Shown in pieces: positions 1 to 8,163 of a DNA stretch of 64,000 nt. Below the pieces are notes generated by a model. That model did no database searches and was not told the origin of the DNA. It was given only the letters and a program-made list of their open reading frames with translations. The position numbers and the translations under genes were made by a program. Numbering within the stretch: the first letter of the stretch is position 1; every line of letters starts with the position of its first letter. The DNA lies in NCBI RefSeq assembly GCF_036186745.1, contig NZ_CP108086.1, positions 4,464,001-4,528,000 of the forward strand, given 5' to 3'. This DNA comes from Microbispora hainanensis (lineage in GTDB: Bacteria > Actinomycetota > Actinomycetes > Streptosporangiales > Streptosporangiaceae).

Positions 1-870
1 CCGCGCGCGCAGGAGCGGCCGGGCGACTTCCCGCCGCAGTCGTTCGACGTGATCTCCGCGACGCCCGAGGTGGGCGGCCGGCTGATGGACGAGGGCAAGG
101 CCGCCCCGCTCAACACCGGTCTGCTGCACGGTTACGACGAGATCCCCAAGCGGCTGCGCACGCTGCCGTCTGTCACCCGGGGCGGGCGCGTCTACGGCGT
201 GCCGTACGTGTGGTCGACCAACGAGATCCTCTATGACACCGGCAAGGTCAGCCCCGACGGCCCGGAGTCGCTCTTCACGGACAAGGGGCCTGTGATGTTC
301 CGGGACCGTCCGCTGACGCTGGCCGACGCCGCGCTGGTGCTCAAGGCCCAGGGCACGGACGTCGGCGAGGGCATCAAGGACCCGTTCGACCTCACCGACG
401 CCCAGCTCGACGCCGCCGCCGACCTGTTCACTTCGGACGGGGACGACCAGCGGACGTTCTGGCGTGACCCCGTCGAGGTCGTCCAGGGCTTCGCGACCGG
501 GTCCGTATGGCTCGCGCAGGCCACGCCGTACCACCTGGACGTGCTCAGGCGCGGGCACAAGCCGGTCAGGGCGCTGACGGACCGGCCGGTGACCGGCTGG
601 GCCGACTCGTGGATGGTGTCGGCCCAGGCCCCGCACCCCTCGTGCGCGTACAAGTGGCTCGACTTCACGATGTCGCCGGACGTGCAGCGCAGGGTTTCGT
701 CCTGGATGGGGCTCGCCCCCGCCAACCCCAAGGGGTGCACCGGCGCGGCCCGCCGGATCTGCGCGGACTACCGTGTCGGCACCGCCCAGGCGTTCCGGGG
801 CGTCTACTTCGCGGTGCGCCCCAAGGCGTACGACAAGTGGGTGGAGCGCTGGTCACGCGTCGTGTCCTGA
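1..870 (+). CDS. ABC transporter substrate-binding protein, spermidine/putrescine type (5' truncated)
   Basis: The reading frame is open from base 1, so the N-terminus and signal peptide lie outside the window. The visible 289 residues look like the C-terminal two thirds of a PotD/PotF-like periplasmic binding protein (bacterial extracellular solute-binding family). The features are the phrase YGVPYVWSTNEILYDT near the start, alternating ligand-binding loops, and a late WLDFTMSPDVQ segment typical of the family's second lobe. The protein would capture a polyamine or related small cation outside the cell and deliver it to an ABC importer. Permease and ATPase genes are not in view, because the next genes run in the opposite direction or are unrelated. 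The downstream DNA holds three copies of a GTGTCCTGA phrase around the stop codon. Confidence 0.8.
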   Translation, partial: PRAQERPGDFPPQSFDVISATPEVGGRLMDEGKAAPLNTGLLHGYDEIPKRLRTLPSVTRGGRVYGVPYVWSTNEILYDTGKVSPDGPESLFTDKGPVMFRDRPLTLADAALVLKAQGTDVGEGIKDPFDLTDAQLDAAADLFTSDGDDQRTFWRDPVEVVQGFATGSVWLAQATPYHLDVLRRGHKPVRALTDRPVTGWADSWMVSAQAPHPSCAYKWLDFTMSPDVQRRVSSWMGLAPANPKGCTGAARRICADYRVGTAQAFRGVYFAVRPKAYDKWVERWSRVVS

Positions 871-918
871 CCCCTCGGGTGTCCTGACCCGGGTGTCCTG
901 ATCCGGCGAGGGCTACGG

Positions 919-1557
919 TCACTTCGGCTCGCCGGTGCCGTGCGGCACCCGGTCGGGGTGGGACCCGCGGGCATGGGGTGCTTGGGCATGGGGTGCTTGG
1001 GCATGGGGTGCTCGGGCATCCCGCGGCGCGCGGGTGGGGAAGACGGTGCAGGCGAGCGGCCAGAACACCAGCCAGACCACCATGGCGAACGTGAGGCGGC
1101 CGGCCCATTCCAGGAGCGCCGCCGTGCGTTCGAGGTCGCCGACGGCCACGACCCCGGCCAGCAGCAGGCCGCAGGCGACGGCCCAGCCGATCATGCCCTT
1201 GCCCCAGGCGCGCCATTCGTCTCGGGCCCGCTCCCTGCCGTAACGCTTGCGCCGGTCGGGCGGCGGGCCTCCGGCATAGCGGTGGGCGAACCTGACGTCG
1301 GCCCATCGCACCATGTCGTGGCCGAAGGCGACGGTGAACCCCAGGTAGGCCGCGGCGAGCCCGTGCGTGAAATCCGCCCGCCCGCCGGTGCGGAGGTCGA
1401 CAATGCTCGCGACGAGGAGCACCAGGTCGACCAGGGGGACGGCGAGCAGCAGCAGGCCGCCGAGCCGCTGTTTGCGCAGGAGATAACGGACGGCGAGCCC
1501 CGCGCCCAGCAGCACCCAGAACGCGATCTCGCAGGCGACGATCAGTCCGAACAGCAT
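919..1557 (-). CDS. Integral membrane protein with repetitive C-terminus
   Basis: This is a 212-residue protein of unknown function. Hydrophobic segments lie near residues 2-24, 33-50, 65-80, 125-145 and 155-175, suggesting about five membrane spans. A charged cytoplasmic loop (DRRKRYGRERARDEWRAWGK) lies between them. The start at 1557 is chosen because AAAAAGGAGCC sits just upstream. The last 40 residues are hydrophilic and include a five-residue repeat APHAQ, encoded by a 15-bp direct repeat at about 971-1017. That tail is probably dispensable. The gene is divergent from the TetR gene at 1645, with two operator-like palindromes between them, so TetR control is likely. I do not recognise a named family. 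Confidence 0.7.
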   Translation of the reverse strand: MLFGLIVACEIAFWVLLGAGLAVRYLLRKQRLGGLLLLAVPLVDLVLLVASIVDLRTGGRADFTHGLAAAYLGFTVAFGHDMVRWADVRFAHRYAGGPPPDRRKRYGRERARDEWRAWGKGMIGWAVACGLLLAGVVAVGDLERTAALLEWAGRLTFAMVVWLVFWPLACTVFPTRAPRDARAPHAQAPHAQAPHARGSHPDRVPHGTGEPK

Positions 1558-1570
1558 CCCGGCTCCTTTT

Positions 1571-1610
1571 TCGCACGGCGTGCTACTAACCTTTATCACA
1601 CAGTGTGCTA
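1571..1610. promoter_or_regulatory. Two tandem operator-like palindromes between membrane gene and tetR
   Basis: Read on the minus strand, TAGCACACTGTGTGA (1610-1596) and TAGCACGCCGTGCGA (1585-1571) match at 12 of 15 positions. Each is an imperfect palindrome around CAC/GTG arms. They lie 25 bp centre to centre in the gap between divergent genes, where the promoters should be. This fits binding of two dimers of the adjacent TetR protein (inference). Confidence 0.6.
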
Positions 1611-1644
1611 TAAAAAGCGCGCGGGTGCGTGGCGGGAGGTAGCT

Positions 1645-2235
1645 GTGCCGAAGATCGTGGACCACCAGGTGCGGCGCGAGGAGATCGCCGAGGCGTTGTG
1701 GCGGGTCGTGCGCCGGGACGGCGTGGCCGCCGCCACCGTCCGCAGCATCGCGGCCGAGGCCGGCTGGTCACCGAGCGCGCTGCGGCACTACTTCTCGACC
1801 CAGGCGGAGCTGCTCGCCTTCGCGATGGAGCACGTCATCGCGCGGGCTCGCGCGCGTATCGAGAGCACGGTCTATGACGGACCCGTGCGCGTCGCCGTAC
1901 GCCGCCTGCTGGAGGAGCTGCTGCCCATGGACGAGGAGCGGCGCGCGGAGGCGGAGGTCTGGCTGCAGCTTGCCGCGCGGGCCCAGGGCGACCCGGCCGC
2001 CGTCGCCTGGTTGCGCCGCGCGGACGACGGAGTGGCGGAGGCGACGGCCCTGGCCGTCCGCGCCCTCGCCGAGCAGGGAGAGCTCGCGGCCCATCGGGAC
2101 GCCGAGTTCGAGGCGGCGCGGCTGCACGCCCTCATCGACGGTCTGACCATCCACATGCTGACCCGGCCGGAGTCGATGCACCCTGACCGTACGAGCGCCG
2201 TGCTGGCCGCTCATCTGGACGACCTGGCGACCTGA
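1645..2235 (+). CDS. TetR/AcrR family transcriptional regulator
   Basis: This is a 196-residue DNA-binding repressor. Residues about 8-55 form the TetR helix-turn-helix, with the phrase VAAATVRSIAAEAGWSPSAL and then LRHYF, which marks the recognition helix. The remainder is the helical ligand-binding domain of the BetI-like C-terminal type. The GTG start at 1645 is preceded by GGGAGG at 1634-1639; a much longer open frame upstream overlaps the divergent gene and is not credible. The likely target is its own promoter and that of the divergent membrane protein through the paired palindromes at 1571-1610. The ligand cannot be inferred. Confidence 0.85.
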   Translation: MPKIVDHQVRREEIAEALWRVVRRDGVAAATVRSIAAEAGWSPSALRHYFSTQAELLAFAMEHVIARARARIESTVYDGPVRVAVRRLLEELLPMDEERRAEAEVWLQLAARAQGDPAAVAWLRRADDGVAEATALAVRALAEQGELAAHRDAEFEAARLHALIDGLTIHMLTRPESMHPDRTSAVLAAHLDDLAT

Positions 2236-2289
2236 GGAAGCGCGCCGGGCCTTCCGCCGCGGCGAACGCGAAATCCGCCATTCACGGGA

Positions 2290-2304
2290 AGTGATCTCAT
2301 CACT
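2290..2304. terminator. Short inverted repeat between convergent genes
   Basis: AGTGAT-CTC-ATCACT is a perfect 6-bp inverted repeat between the convergent tetR (ends 2235) and the helix-turn-helix gene (ends 2342). It has no T-tract, so a terminator role is weakly supported. It could equally be a protein-binding site. Confidence 0.3.
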
Positions 2305-2341
2305 ACCGATAGAAATGGTGCCGGAGAAGAGATTCCGGGCG

Positions 2342-3430
2342 TCAGATCAACGGTGCGGGTGGGTCGCCGGTCAGGGATGGAGGCGGCGGCTGGGACGAAT
2401 CGACCATGTCAGTCGGCAGCATCCAGCTCTCACCGGGATGGGCATGGCTGAGCTCTTCGGAGATTCCGTCGAAGGCAGCGGTCGCCAGGTGATGGCCCTT
2501 CGCGGCCGCGATGCGGAACCAGTAGGCGGCCGACCAGCCCTCGCCCTTGTCCCGATGGATCAGCGCCAGCTGGTAGGCGGCTTCGGGATGGCCTCCCGGG
2601 TCGGCGGCCATCCTGTAGAAGAACATCGCGACCTCGGTTCGGTCGGCGCGCTGGTAGCCGAGGCCGCAGCGGTAGGCGTAGTCGGCGGCCATCTGCTGCC
2701 GGCGTGGATGCGACAGCAGCTCCAGGGCGTCGCGGTGGCCGGCCTGGGCGGCCTCCCTCAGTCGCTGGACGCCCTCATGGGCGTGTCCACGCAGCAACGC
2801 GATCACCGCCAGGCTCACTCCGACCCTGACGTCGAACGGGCAGTCCTTCATCAACCGCACCCCCGTCCTGCCGTAGACCTGCAGCATGCGCTGGGCGTGT
2901 TCGTCCGGCTGTCCCGCGTCCTCGGCGGGCAGCAGGGGATCGTCGTCGGGCGCGGGAGTCGGCGACGAAGGCACGGGTGGCATTGGGTCCCTCGACGGTT
3001 CCGCCAGCGGCTCTTCCGACGCCTCGCTGTCCAGGGCGACGGCCGGCTGGTCGCCCCGGGCGGCGCGCCAGCGGGCGTGCCAGTCCGTCAGTGTGCCCAT
3101 CGTTTCGGTCGGCAGACCGGTCTGCTCGGCTGCGGCGTGACAGGCGGTCACGAACGAGGCAACCCATGGCCAGCTGGGAACCTTCTTCCGCTTTCCGCGC
3201 AATATGTCGTGTGTGGTGCTCCTGGTAAGAAGTCGGGGTTGGTGTCCGTTATTGCCGGTACCGCCCGATAGTTTTTCCAATTCGGACATCGTGGGGGAGC
3301 CTGCCTGTTCGTGCAGCGTATTCAGCTGCGCGAGGAAGGCGCGGCACGCCGCGACGCGAGCTTCTTCGGTCATCGCCTCAGCCGCAAGGAGAGAGATCCA
3401 CAAATTACGGAAGCGCTTGCTGATGGTCAT
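2342..3430 (-). CDS. Helix-turn-helix protein with TPR/Sel1-like C-terminal repeats
   Basis: This is a 362-residue cytoplasmic protein. Residues about 20-125 resemble the degenerate N-terminal helix-turn-helix found in many actinomycete signalling proteins (SELEKLSGG..., then TTHDILRGKRKKVPSWPWV). A Pro/Asp-rich linker at about 130-185 follows. Residues about 190-335 carry helical repeats with repeated AYxxALI, AMFFYRMAA and AYWFRIAAAKG phrases, as in tetratricopeptide or Sel1 repeats. The start at 3430 lacks an obvious ribosome-binding site; Met20 (3373) is an alternative. This architecture often acts as a scaffold or regulator, but the partner is unknown. No neighbour obviously belongs with it. 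Confidence 0.65.
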   Translation of the reverse strand: MTISKRFRNLWISLLAAEAMTEEARVAACRAFLAQLNTLHEQAGSPTMSELEKLSGGTGNNGHQPRLLTRSTTHDILRGKRKKVPSWPWVASFVTACHAAAEQTGLPTETMGTLTDWHARWRAARGDQPAVALDSEASEEPLAEPSRDPMPPVPSSPTPAPDDDPLLPAEDAGQPDEHAQRMLQVYGRTGVRLMKDCPFDVRVGVSLAVIALLRGHAHEGVQRLREAAQAGHRDALELLSHPRRQQMAADYAYRCGLGYQRADRTEVAMFFYRMAADPGGHPEAAYQLALIHRDKGEGWSAAYWFRIAAAKGHHLATAAFDGISEELSHAHPGESWMLPTDMVDSSQPPPPSLTGDPPAPLI

Positions 3431-3767
3431 GGTGGCATCAGGGCGGGACAGATGTTCGCATGATTGGCATATCCCACCTCATCCGGAAATTCTGTTGAGC
3501 CTGTCGCGCCGGCAGGACCCAGACGGTTCCGAACGTTGCCGGATGATTCCGGACGGCTCCGGATAAGACGGGACGGGAGCGGATGATCTCGAACTGGGCG
3601 GGGCGGGCTCGCCCCTCGGGAGGGGTGAATCAGCGGTGGCGTGCGGGCGGCGATCGTGTGCCGCCCAGATGATCCGGAGTTGTCCGGACAGTGCCGAAGC
3701 GGTGGCGGCCCCAGCCTGGCCGGGTCAAGGTGGGGCCCGTCCAATCCCCCAAGTGAAAGTCGAGCCC
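3431..3767. other. Intergenic region, no gene seen
   Basis: These 337 bases separate the helix-turn-helix gene from a small gene pair on the other strand. They hold a run of related CCGGA phrases around 3530-3565 (CCGGATGATTCCGGACGG and CTCCGGAT). No reading frame here has convincing coding character. The divergent promoters presumably lie here. Confidence 0.5.
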
Positions 3768-4013
3768 ATGTTGCGTGCCGCCCCGAACGCATCTCCGCGC
3801 TGCGCTGGCGCGCGACCCGGCCCTCGACCTGACCGGGGCCGGTGCGATGAGCGGCAGTTGCTCATCTTGCTGGTGTCGACCTGGGTGCTGGCCACTGGGC
3901 GCATCCCGCCCGACCGGCCGCCCTGCGAGCTGTCCAGCTCGGAACTCATCGAGTTCTGGGCCGACGACCACACCGCCGGCACCCTGAACCCGCTTCAGGA
4001 GCGACAGACATGA
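3768..4013 (+). CDS. Small hypothetical protein, first of an overlapping pair
   Basis: This is an open frame of about 81 residues. Its last 50 residues (ERQLLILLVSTWVLATGRIP, then a short Pro/Arg stretch, then SSSELIEFWADDHT) look like genuine protein with one hydrophobic segment, while the first 30 are Arg/Pro-rich and doubtful. The start is uncertain: ATG 3768 or GTG 3753, neither with a good ribosome-binding site. The stop codon overlaps the start of the next small gene (ATGA at 4010-4013), which suggests translational coupling. Function is unknown. Tiny coupled genes of this kind are often seen in actinomycete accessory DNA. Confidence 0.45.
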   Translation: MLRAAPNASPRCAGARPGPRPDRGRCDERQLLILLVSTWVLATGRIPPDRPPCELSSSELIEFWADDHTAGTLNPLQERQT

Positions 4014-4195
4014 TTCCTCTGCCCCTGCTGGTCCTGCTCGTCTGTGCCGCCCTGGTGGCGGCGATCGCCTGCGCGCTTGCCCTGGCCGCCGGTGCCCCCT
4101 GGCCCACCGCGCTGCTCGGCGGCGGCGCTGCAGGGGGCGGCGTGCTGGGCATCCTGCCGCGCCTGCTGGAGGATCGCCGTGACCACGACGAGTAG
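4010..4195 (+). CDS. Small hydrophobic membrane peptide
   Basis: This is a 61-residue protein. Two hydrophobic spans (about 3-28 and 30-52) are separated by AGAPWP, followed by a short charged tail (RRLLEDRRDHDE-like). The Gly-rich second span (LLGGGAAGGGVLGIL) suggests tight helix packing. It overlaps the preceding small gene by four bases, so the two are probably translated together. I do not recognise a family. It could be a membrane anchor or a toxin-like peptide, but nothing proves either. Confidence 0.5.
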   Translation: MIPLPLLVLLVCAALVAAIACALALAAGAPWPTALLGGGAAGGGVLGILPRLLEDRRDHDE

Positions 4196-4226
4196 GTGAC
4201 CAAGGCCCTCCACCGGCGAACTGAGG

Positions 4227-4475
4227 TCAGGACATGGCCGCCCGGGAGCGGCGGGGCAGCGGCACCTTGCCCTCGGGGGCGGGCAGCAGGGCCTCGGCAC
4301 AGTCGTCGCAGGCGTGGACGGGGGCGTTGTCGGGGAGCATGCCGACCTTGACGCGGGGGCGGGGCCACTTCTTGTGGCAGACGACGCAGGCGTCGCCGTC
4401 GCGCTGCGTGGTGGTGAGGCCGGCAGGGTCGAACGTCAGCATGAGCCGCTCGGCGCCGTTCGGGTTCCAGCCCAT
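4227..4475 (-). CDS. Small protein with two Cys-x2-Cys pairs (putative zinc-binding)
   Basis: This is an 82-residue protein starting at ATG 4475 behind GGGGGAC. The core has CVVCHKKW at residues 30-37 and CDDC at about 56-59, a spacing that suits a four-cysteine zinc knuckle or ribbon. It is basic in the middle (WPRPRVKVG) and ends in a positively charged tail (PRRSRAAMS). Such proteins may bind nucleic acid or modulate a partner, but no target is evident. It is convergent with the coupled small genes that end at 4195. Confidence 0.6.
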   Translation of the reverse strand: MGWNPNGAERLMLTFDPAGLTTTQRDGDACVVCHKKWPRPRVKVGMLPDNAPVHACDDCAEALLPAPEGKVPLPRRSRAAMS

Positions 4476-4591
4476 CAAAGTCCCCCCTCGATCGCCTATC
4501 GGAACCGTTATAACGCGGTTACCCTTCGTGATCGGCGCGAGTCGGGCCAAGCGATGGTTAAATCGAGGCATAACGCAAGCCGTATAACAAC

Positions 4592-4628
4592 AAAAGGGAC
4601 ACCTCGGAACAGACCGGGTGCCCCTTTT
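4592..4628. terminator. Bidirectional intrinsic terminator at gabT 3' end
   Basis: AAAAGGGACACC (4592-4603) pairs with GGTGCCCCTTTT (about 4617-4628) with one mismatch. Read on the minus strand, the hairpin ends in a T-rich tract, as expected for the end of gabT, which stops at 4646. Confidence 0.7.
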
Positions 4629-4645
4629 GGTGTCTATCAAACGTT

Positions 4646-5995
4646 CTACGCTACGTTGAGTGCCTTCTCCAGAATGGAGAGGCCCTCCTCCAGCAGGTGG
4701 TCCGGAATCACCAGCGGAGGCAGGAAGCGCAGCACGTTGCCGTACGTGCCGGCGGTGAGCACGAGCAGGCCCTGCTCGTGGCACCTGCGCGCGATCTCGG
4801 CGGCCGGGTAGGGCTCCTTGGTCCCCGGGACGACGAGCTCGATCGCGATCATCGCGCCGCGCCCGCGCACGTCGCCGACGATCGGGTTGTGCTCCTGGAT
4901 GGCGCGCAGGCGGGGCAGCATGGTCGCGCCGATGTGCCGGGCACGCTCGACGAGCTTGTCCTGCTCGATGGTCTCCAGCACGCCGAGGGCCGCTTCACAG
5001 GCGAGCGGGTTGCCGCCGTACGTGCCGCCCAGGCCGCCGCTGTGCACGTGGTCGAGCAGGTCGGCCCTGCCGGTCACGGCCGCCAGCGGAAGGCCGCCCG
5101 CGATGCCCTTGGCGGTGGTGATGATGTCGGGGACGATGTCCTCGTCCTCGCAGGCGAACATGTTGCCGGTGCGGGCGAAGCCCGTCTGCACCTCGTCGGC
5201 GATGAAGACGATGCCGTTGGCGCGGCAGAACTCGACGATCTTCGGCAGGAAGCCGCGGGCCGGCTCGATGAAGCCGCCCTCGCCCGCGATCGGCTCGATG
5301 AGCACCGCCGCGACGTTCTCCGCGCCGATCTGCTTGTTGATCATGTCGATCGCCTGGGCCGCGGCCTCCTCGGCGCAGTTGTCCGGGCCGGTCGGCCAGC
5401 GGAACGGGTAGGCGAGCGGCACCCGGTAGACCTCGGGCGCGAACGGCCCGAACCCGTGCTTGTACGGCATGCTCTTGGCCGTAAGCGTCATCGTCAGCAG
5501 CGTGCGGCCGTGGTAGCCGTGGTCGAAGACGACGACCGCCTGCCGTCCGGTGGCGTGCCGGGCGACCTTGACCGCGTTCTCGACGGCCTCGGCGCCGCTG
5601 TTGACCAGGAACGTCCGCTTCTCGTGGTCGCCGGGCGTGAGCTGGTTGAGCTTCTCGCACACCGCGACGTACGACTCGTACGGGGCGACCATGAAGCAGG
5701 TGTGGGTGAAGTCGGCGACCTGCTTCTGCACGCGCTCGACGACCCTGGGGGCGGCGTTGCCGACGTTGGTGACGGCGATGCCGGAGCCGAAGTCGATCAG
5801 CGAGTTGCCGTCGACATCGACGATCACACCGCCGCCCGCGTGGGTCACGAAGACGGGCAGCGTGGTGCCGATGCCCGGAGGCACGGCGGACTGCTTGCGC
5901 GCGAGCAGCTCGCGCGACCGCGGACCGGGGATCTCGGTGACGAGGCGGCGCTCCTGCGGAAGCTGCGGGCCGCCGTGCGTGGTGGCAGTGCTCAT
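4646..5995 (-). CDS. gabT: 4-aminobutyrate aminotransferase
   Basis: This is a 449-residue class-III, PLP-dependent aminotransferase that transfers the amino group of GABA to 2-oxoglutarate, giving succinate semialdehyde and glutamate. Family signatures are FGSGIAVTNVGN (69-80), NSGAEAVENAVKVAR (132-146), the cofactor-binding IADEVQTGFARTG with Asp267, and the Schiff-base lysine Lys296 in TTAKGIAGGLP. The length is normal for the family. It is divergent from a PucR-type regulator at 6105, and a likely succinate-semialdehyde dehydrogenase lies at 9012, so the block encodes the GABA shunt to succinate. A hairpin terminator lies just downstream. Confidence 0.93.
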   Translation of the reverse strand: MSTATTHGGPQLPQERRLVTEIPGPRSRELLARKQSAVPPGIGTTLPVFVTHAGGGVIVDVDGNSLIDFGSGIAVTNVGNAAPRVVERVQKQVADFTHTCFMVAPYESYVAVCEKLNQLTPGDHEKRTFLVNSGAEAVENAVKVARHATGRQAVVVFDHGYHGRTLLTMTLTAKSMPYKHGFGPFAPEVYRVPLAYPFRWPTGPDNCAEEAAAQAIDMINKQIGAENVAAVLIEPIAGEGGFIEPARGFLPKIVEFCRANGIVFIADEVQTGFARTGNMFACEDEDIVPDIITTAKGIAGGLPLAAVTGRADLLDHVHSGGLGGTYGGNPLACEAALGVLETIEQDKLVERARHIGATMLPRLRAIQEHNPIVGDVRGRGAMIAIELVVPGTKEPYPAAEIARRCHEQGLLVLTAGTYGNVLRFLPPLVIPDHLLEEGLSILEKALNVA

Positions 5996-6000
5996 ATCTC

Positions 6001-6060
6001 CGACGGTACGGCCGCCGTCGCCACCAGCCGATATGCCGCTATGTCAGAATGAAGGCGTAC
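6001..6060. promoter_or_regulatory. gabT/pucR divergent promoter region
   Basis: The 109-base gap between the divergent gabT and pucR genes contains CGACGG/CCGTCG arms (6001-6006 and 6015-6020). It also has a related pair ATATGCCGCTATG (about 6031-6043), which is a near-palindrome. These are plausible PucR binding sites, placed so that binding would cover the gabT promoter (inference). Confidence 0.4.
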
Positions 6061-6104
6061 TTTTGGCCGGTGCGGACAAGCCGGCCGTTCGGGGGGAAAG
6101 AGCA

Positions 6105-8141
6105 GTGGCACCCACGCTGCGCCGGATCACCGCGATCGTACCGCTCCACCTGGAGGTTCTCGCCGGGCGGAACGGTCTCGACCGCCCGGTCCGCTGGGTC
6201 GCGGTGAGCGAGCTGGAGGACCCCACGCCGTTCCTCGAGGGCGGCGAGCTGGTGCTCACGACCGGCATGCGGCTGTCCGCCGGCGACGCCGTGCCGTACG
6301 TTTCCCGGCTCGTGGCCCGGGGCGTCACCGGGCTGGGGTTCGGGGTGGGGCTGAGCCACGACACCGTGCCGCCCGGCTTCGCCGAGGCGGCCGAGGCCGC
6401 CGGGCTGCCGCTGGTCGAGGTGCCGAGGGACACGCCCTTCATCGCGATCGGCAAGGCCGTCAGCGAGCTGCTCGCGGGGGAACAGTACGAGGAGATCAGC
6501 CGTGCCTTCGCGGCACAGGGCAGGCTCACCCGTGCCGCCCTCCAGCGCGAGGGGCCGCCGGCCGTGGTTGACCGGCTGGCCAGGGAGATCGGCGGCTGGG
6601 TGCTGTTGCTCGACCCCGCCGGCGCCGTACGGCACGCCGCCGACGCGACCGGCCGCCATGCCGGGCCGGGGAGAGCGGGCCCGGGTGACAGGCACGCGGG
6701 CACGGCGGGCCGGAGCGGCGCGGCCGGGGACCGCGCCGCGGGGGGCTGCGCCGCGCAGGACTGGATGGCGCAGGACCGGACGGCGCAGGACCGGACGGCG
6801 CAGGACCGGACGGCGCAGGACCGGATGGCGCAGGACCGGACGGCGGAGGACTGGGCGGGCGAGACGGCCCGGTGGCTGGAGCCCGAGATCGCCCGGCTGC
6901 GGACCGCGCCGTCCCTGGCGAGCCTCGCCCTGTCGTCCCCGGAGGAGCACGTCGTGGTCCAGCCGCTGGGCCGCAGGGGGTTCTTCGCGGTGGGGTCGTC
7001 CCGGCCGTTCTCGCCCATCGCGCACACGGTCGTCAACGCCGCCGGGTCGCTGCTGACGCTGGCGCTGGAACAGGGCAGGGAGCAGCGCTCGGCGGCGGCG
7101 CGGGTGCGGTCGGCGGTGCTCCGGCTGCTGCTGGCCGGCGAGGCGGGGGCCGCCGTGGAGACGCTGGCGGCCCTGGGCCTGCGGCTGCCGGGGGAGCCGG
7201 TCACGGTCCTCGCCTGTGACACCTCCGATCCCGAGGCGCTGGCCGAGGCGCTCACCGAAGCCATGACGGGGGCCATGACCGGCGCCCCGAGACAGGCCCA
7301 GACAGGGGCCCAGACAGGGGCGCAGGCAGGGGCGCAGGCAGGGGCCCCGAGACAGGCCCAGACGGGGGCCCCGCCCGGCGCGGCGCCCGGCCCGCGCGGC
7401 GCCTTCGCGGCCGTGTCGGGCCCCCGCCGCCGGCATGACGACATCTTCACCGCGCCCTGGGAAGGCCTGCTCGTCGTGCTCGCCCCGGACTCGTACGCCG
7501 ACGAGGTCGTGGCGCTGGCCGCCCAGCATGGCCGGGTCGGGGTCAGCGCGCCCGGCGTGGAGATCGTCCGCTCCGAGAGCCGCGGCGACAGCCGTACGGA
7601 CAGTCGCATGGACAGTCGCATGGACAGCCGCGCGGGGCCTGCCGCGGCCGGATCAGCCGACCGGGGCGCGTCCCGTCCCGTTGCCGCCGACGGGTTCGAT
7701 CGTGTCTCCGGCCGTGTCTCCGATCGCGCACCTGACCGCGCACCCGACCGGGTCCCCGATCGCGTCCCCGACCAGGCCCTTGCCGCCGCGCTCGACCGGG
7801 CGCTCGACCAGGCGCGGCGGGCGCTCGTCTCGGCCTCGCCGGTCGCGCGCTTCAGCGAGCTCGCCGGGCGCGGGCTGCTGTCGCTGCTCGATCCCGCCGC
7901 CGCCGCGTCGTTCGCGGCGGCGATCCTCGCGCCGCTCCGCGAGTACGGCTCGCGCGCCGACCTGGTCGAGTCGCTGCGCGCCTACCTGGCCAGCAACGGC
8001 CACTGGGACGCCGCGGCCCAGCGCCTGGGCGTGCACCGGCACACGCTGCGATATCGGATGAAGCGGGTGAGCGAGCTGCTCGGACGCGATCTGGACGACC
8101 CCGCGGTCCGGGCCGAGCTGTGGATCGCGCTGTGCCTCTGA
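6105..8141 (+). CDS. PucR family transcriptional regulator with low-complexity insertions
   Basis: This is a 678-residue regulator. Residues 1-120 match the N-terminal purine-catabolism regulator domain (PTLRRITAIVPLHLEVLAG, then WVAVSELEDPTPFLEGGELV). The last 60 residues match the PucR helix-turn-helix (LVESLRAYLASNGHWDAAAQ, LGVHRHTLRYRMKRVSELLG). The GTG start at 6105 follows GGGGGGAAAG. It should control gabT and probably the downstream dehydrogenase. The protein is longer than usual because of four repeat blocks: a 15-bp unit at 6754-6858 (peptide AQDRT, about seven copies), a Gly/Ala/Gln block at about 7264-7380, a DSRMDSR block near 7584-7635, and an Asp/Arg/Pro block at about 7720-7800. 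None lies in a recognised domain. Confidence 0.88.
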   Translation: MAPTLRRITAIVPLHLEVLAGRNGLDRPVRWVAVSELEDPTPFLEGGELVLTTGMRLSAGDAVPYVSRLVARGVTGLGFGVGLSHDTVPPGFAEAAEAAGLPLVEVPRDTPFIAIGKAVSELLAGEQYEEISRAFAAQGRLTRAALQREGPPAVVDRLAREIGGWVLLLDPAGAVRHAADATGRHAGPGRAGPGDRHAGTAGRSGAAGDRAAGGCAAQDWMAQDRTAQDRTAQDRTAQDRMAQDRTAEDWAGETARWLEPEIARLRTAPSLASLALSSPEEHVVVQPLGRRGFFAVGSSRPFSPIAHTVVNAAGSLLTLALEQGREQRSAAARVRSAVLRLLLAGEAGAAVETLAALGLRLPGEPVTVLACDTSDPEALAEALTEAMTGAMTGAPRQAQTGAQTGAQAGAQAGAPRQAQTGAPPGAAPGPRGAFAAVSGPRRRHDDIFTAPWEGLLVVLAPDSYADEVVALAAQHGRVGVSAPGVEIVRSESRGDSRTDSRMDSRMDSRAGPAAAGSADRGASRPVAADGFDRVSGRVSDRAPDRAPDRVPDRVPDQALAAALDRALDQARRALVSASPVARFSELAGRGLLSLLDPAAAASFAAAILAPLREYGSRADLVESLRAYLASNGHWDAAAQRLGVHRHTLRYRMKRVSELLGRDLDDPAVRAELWIALCL

Positions 8142-8163
8142 CCCCTGTGCTTGTCAGTGCAGC

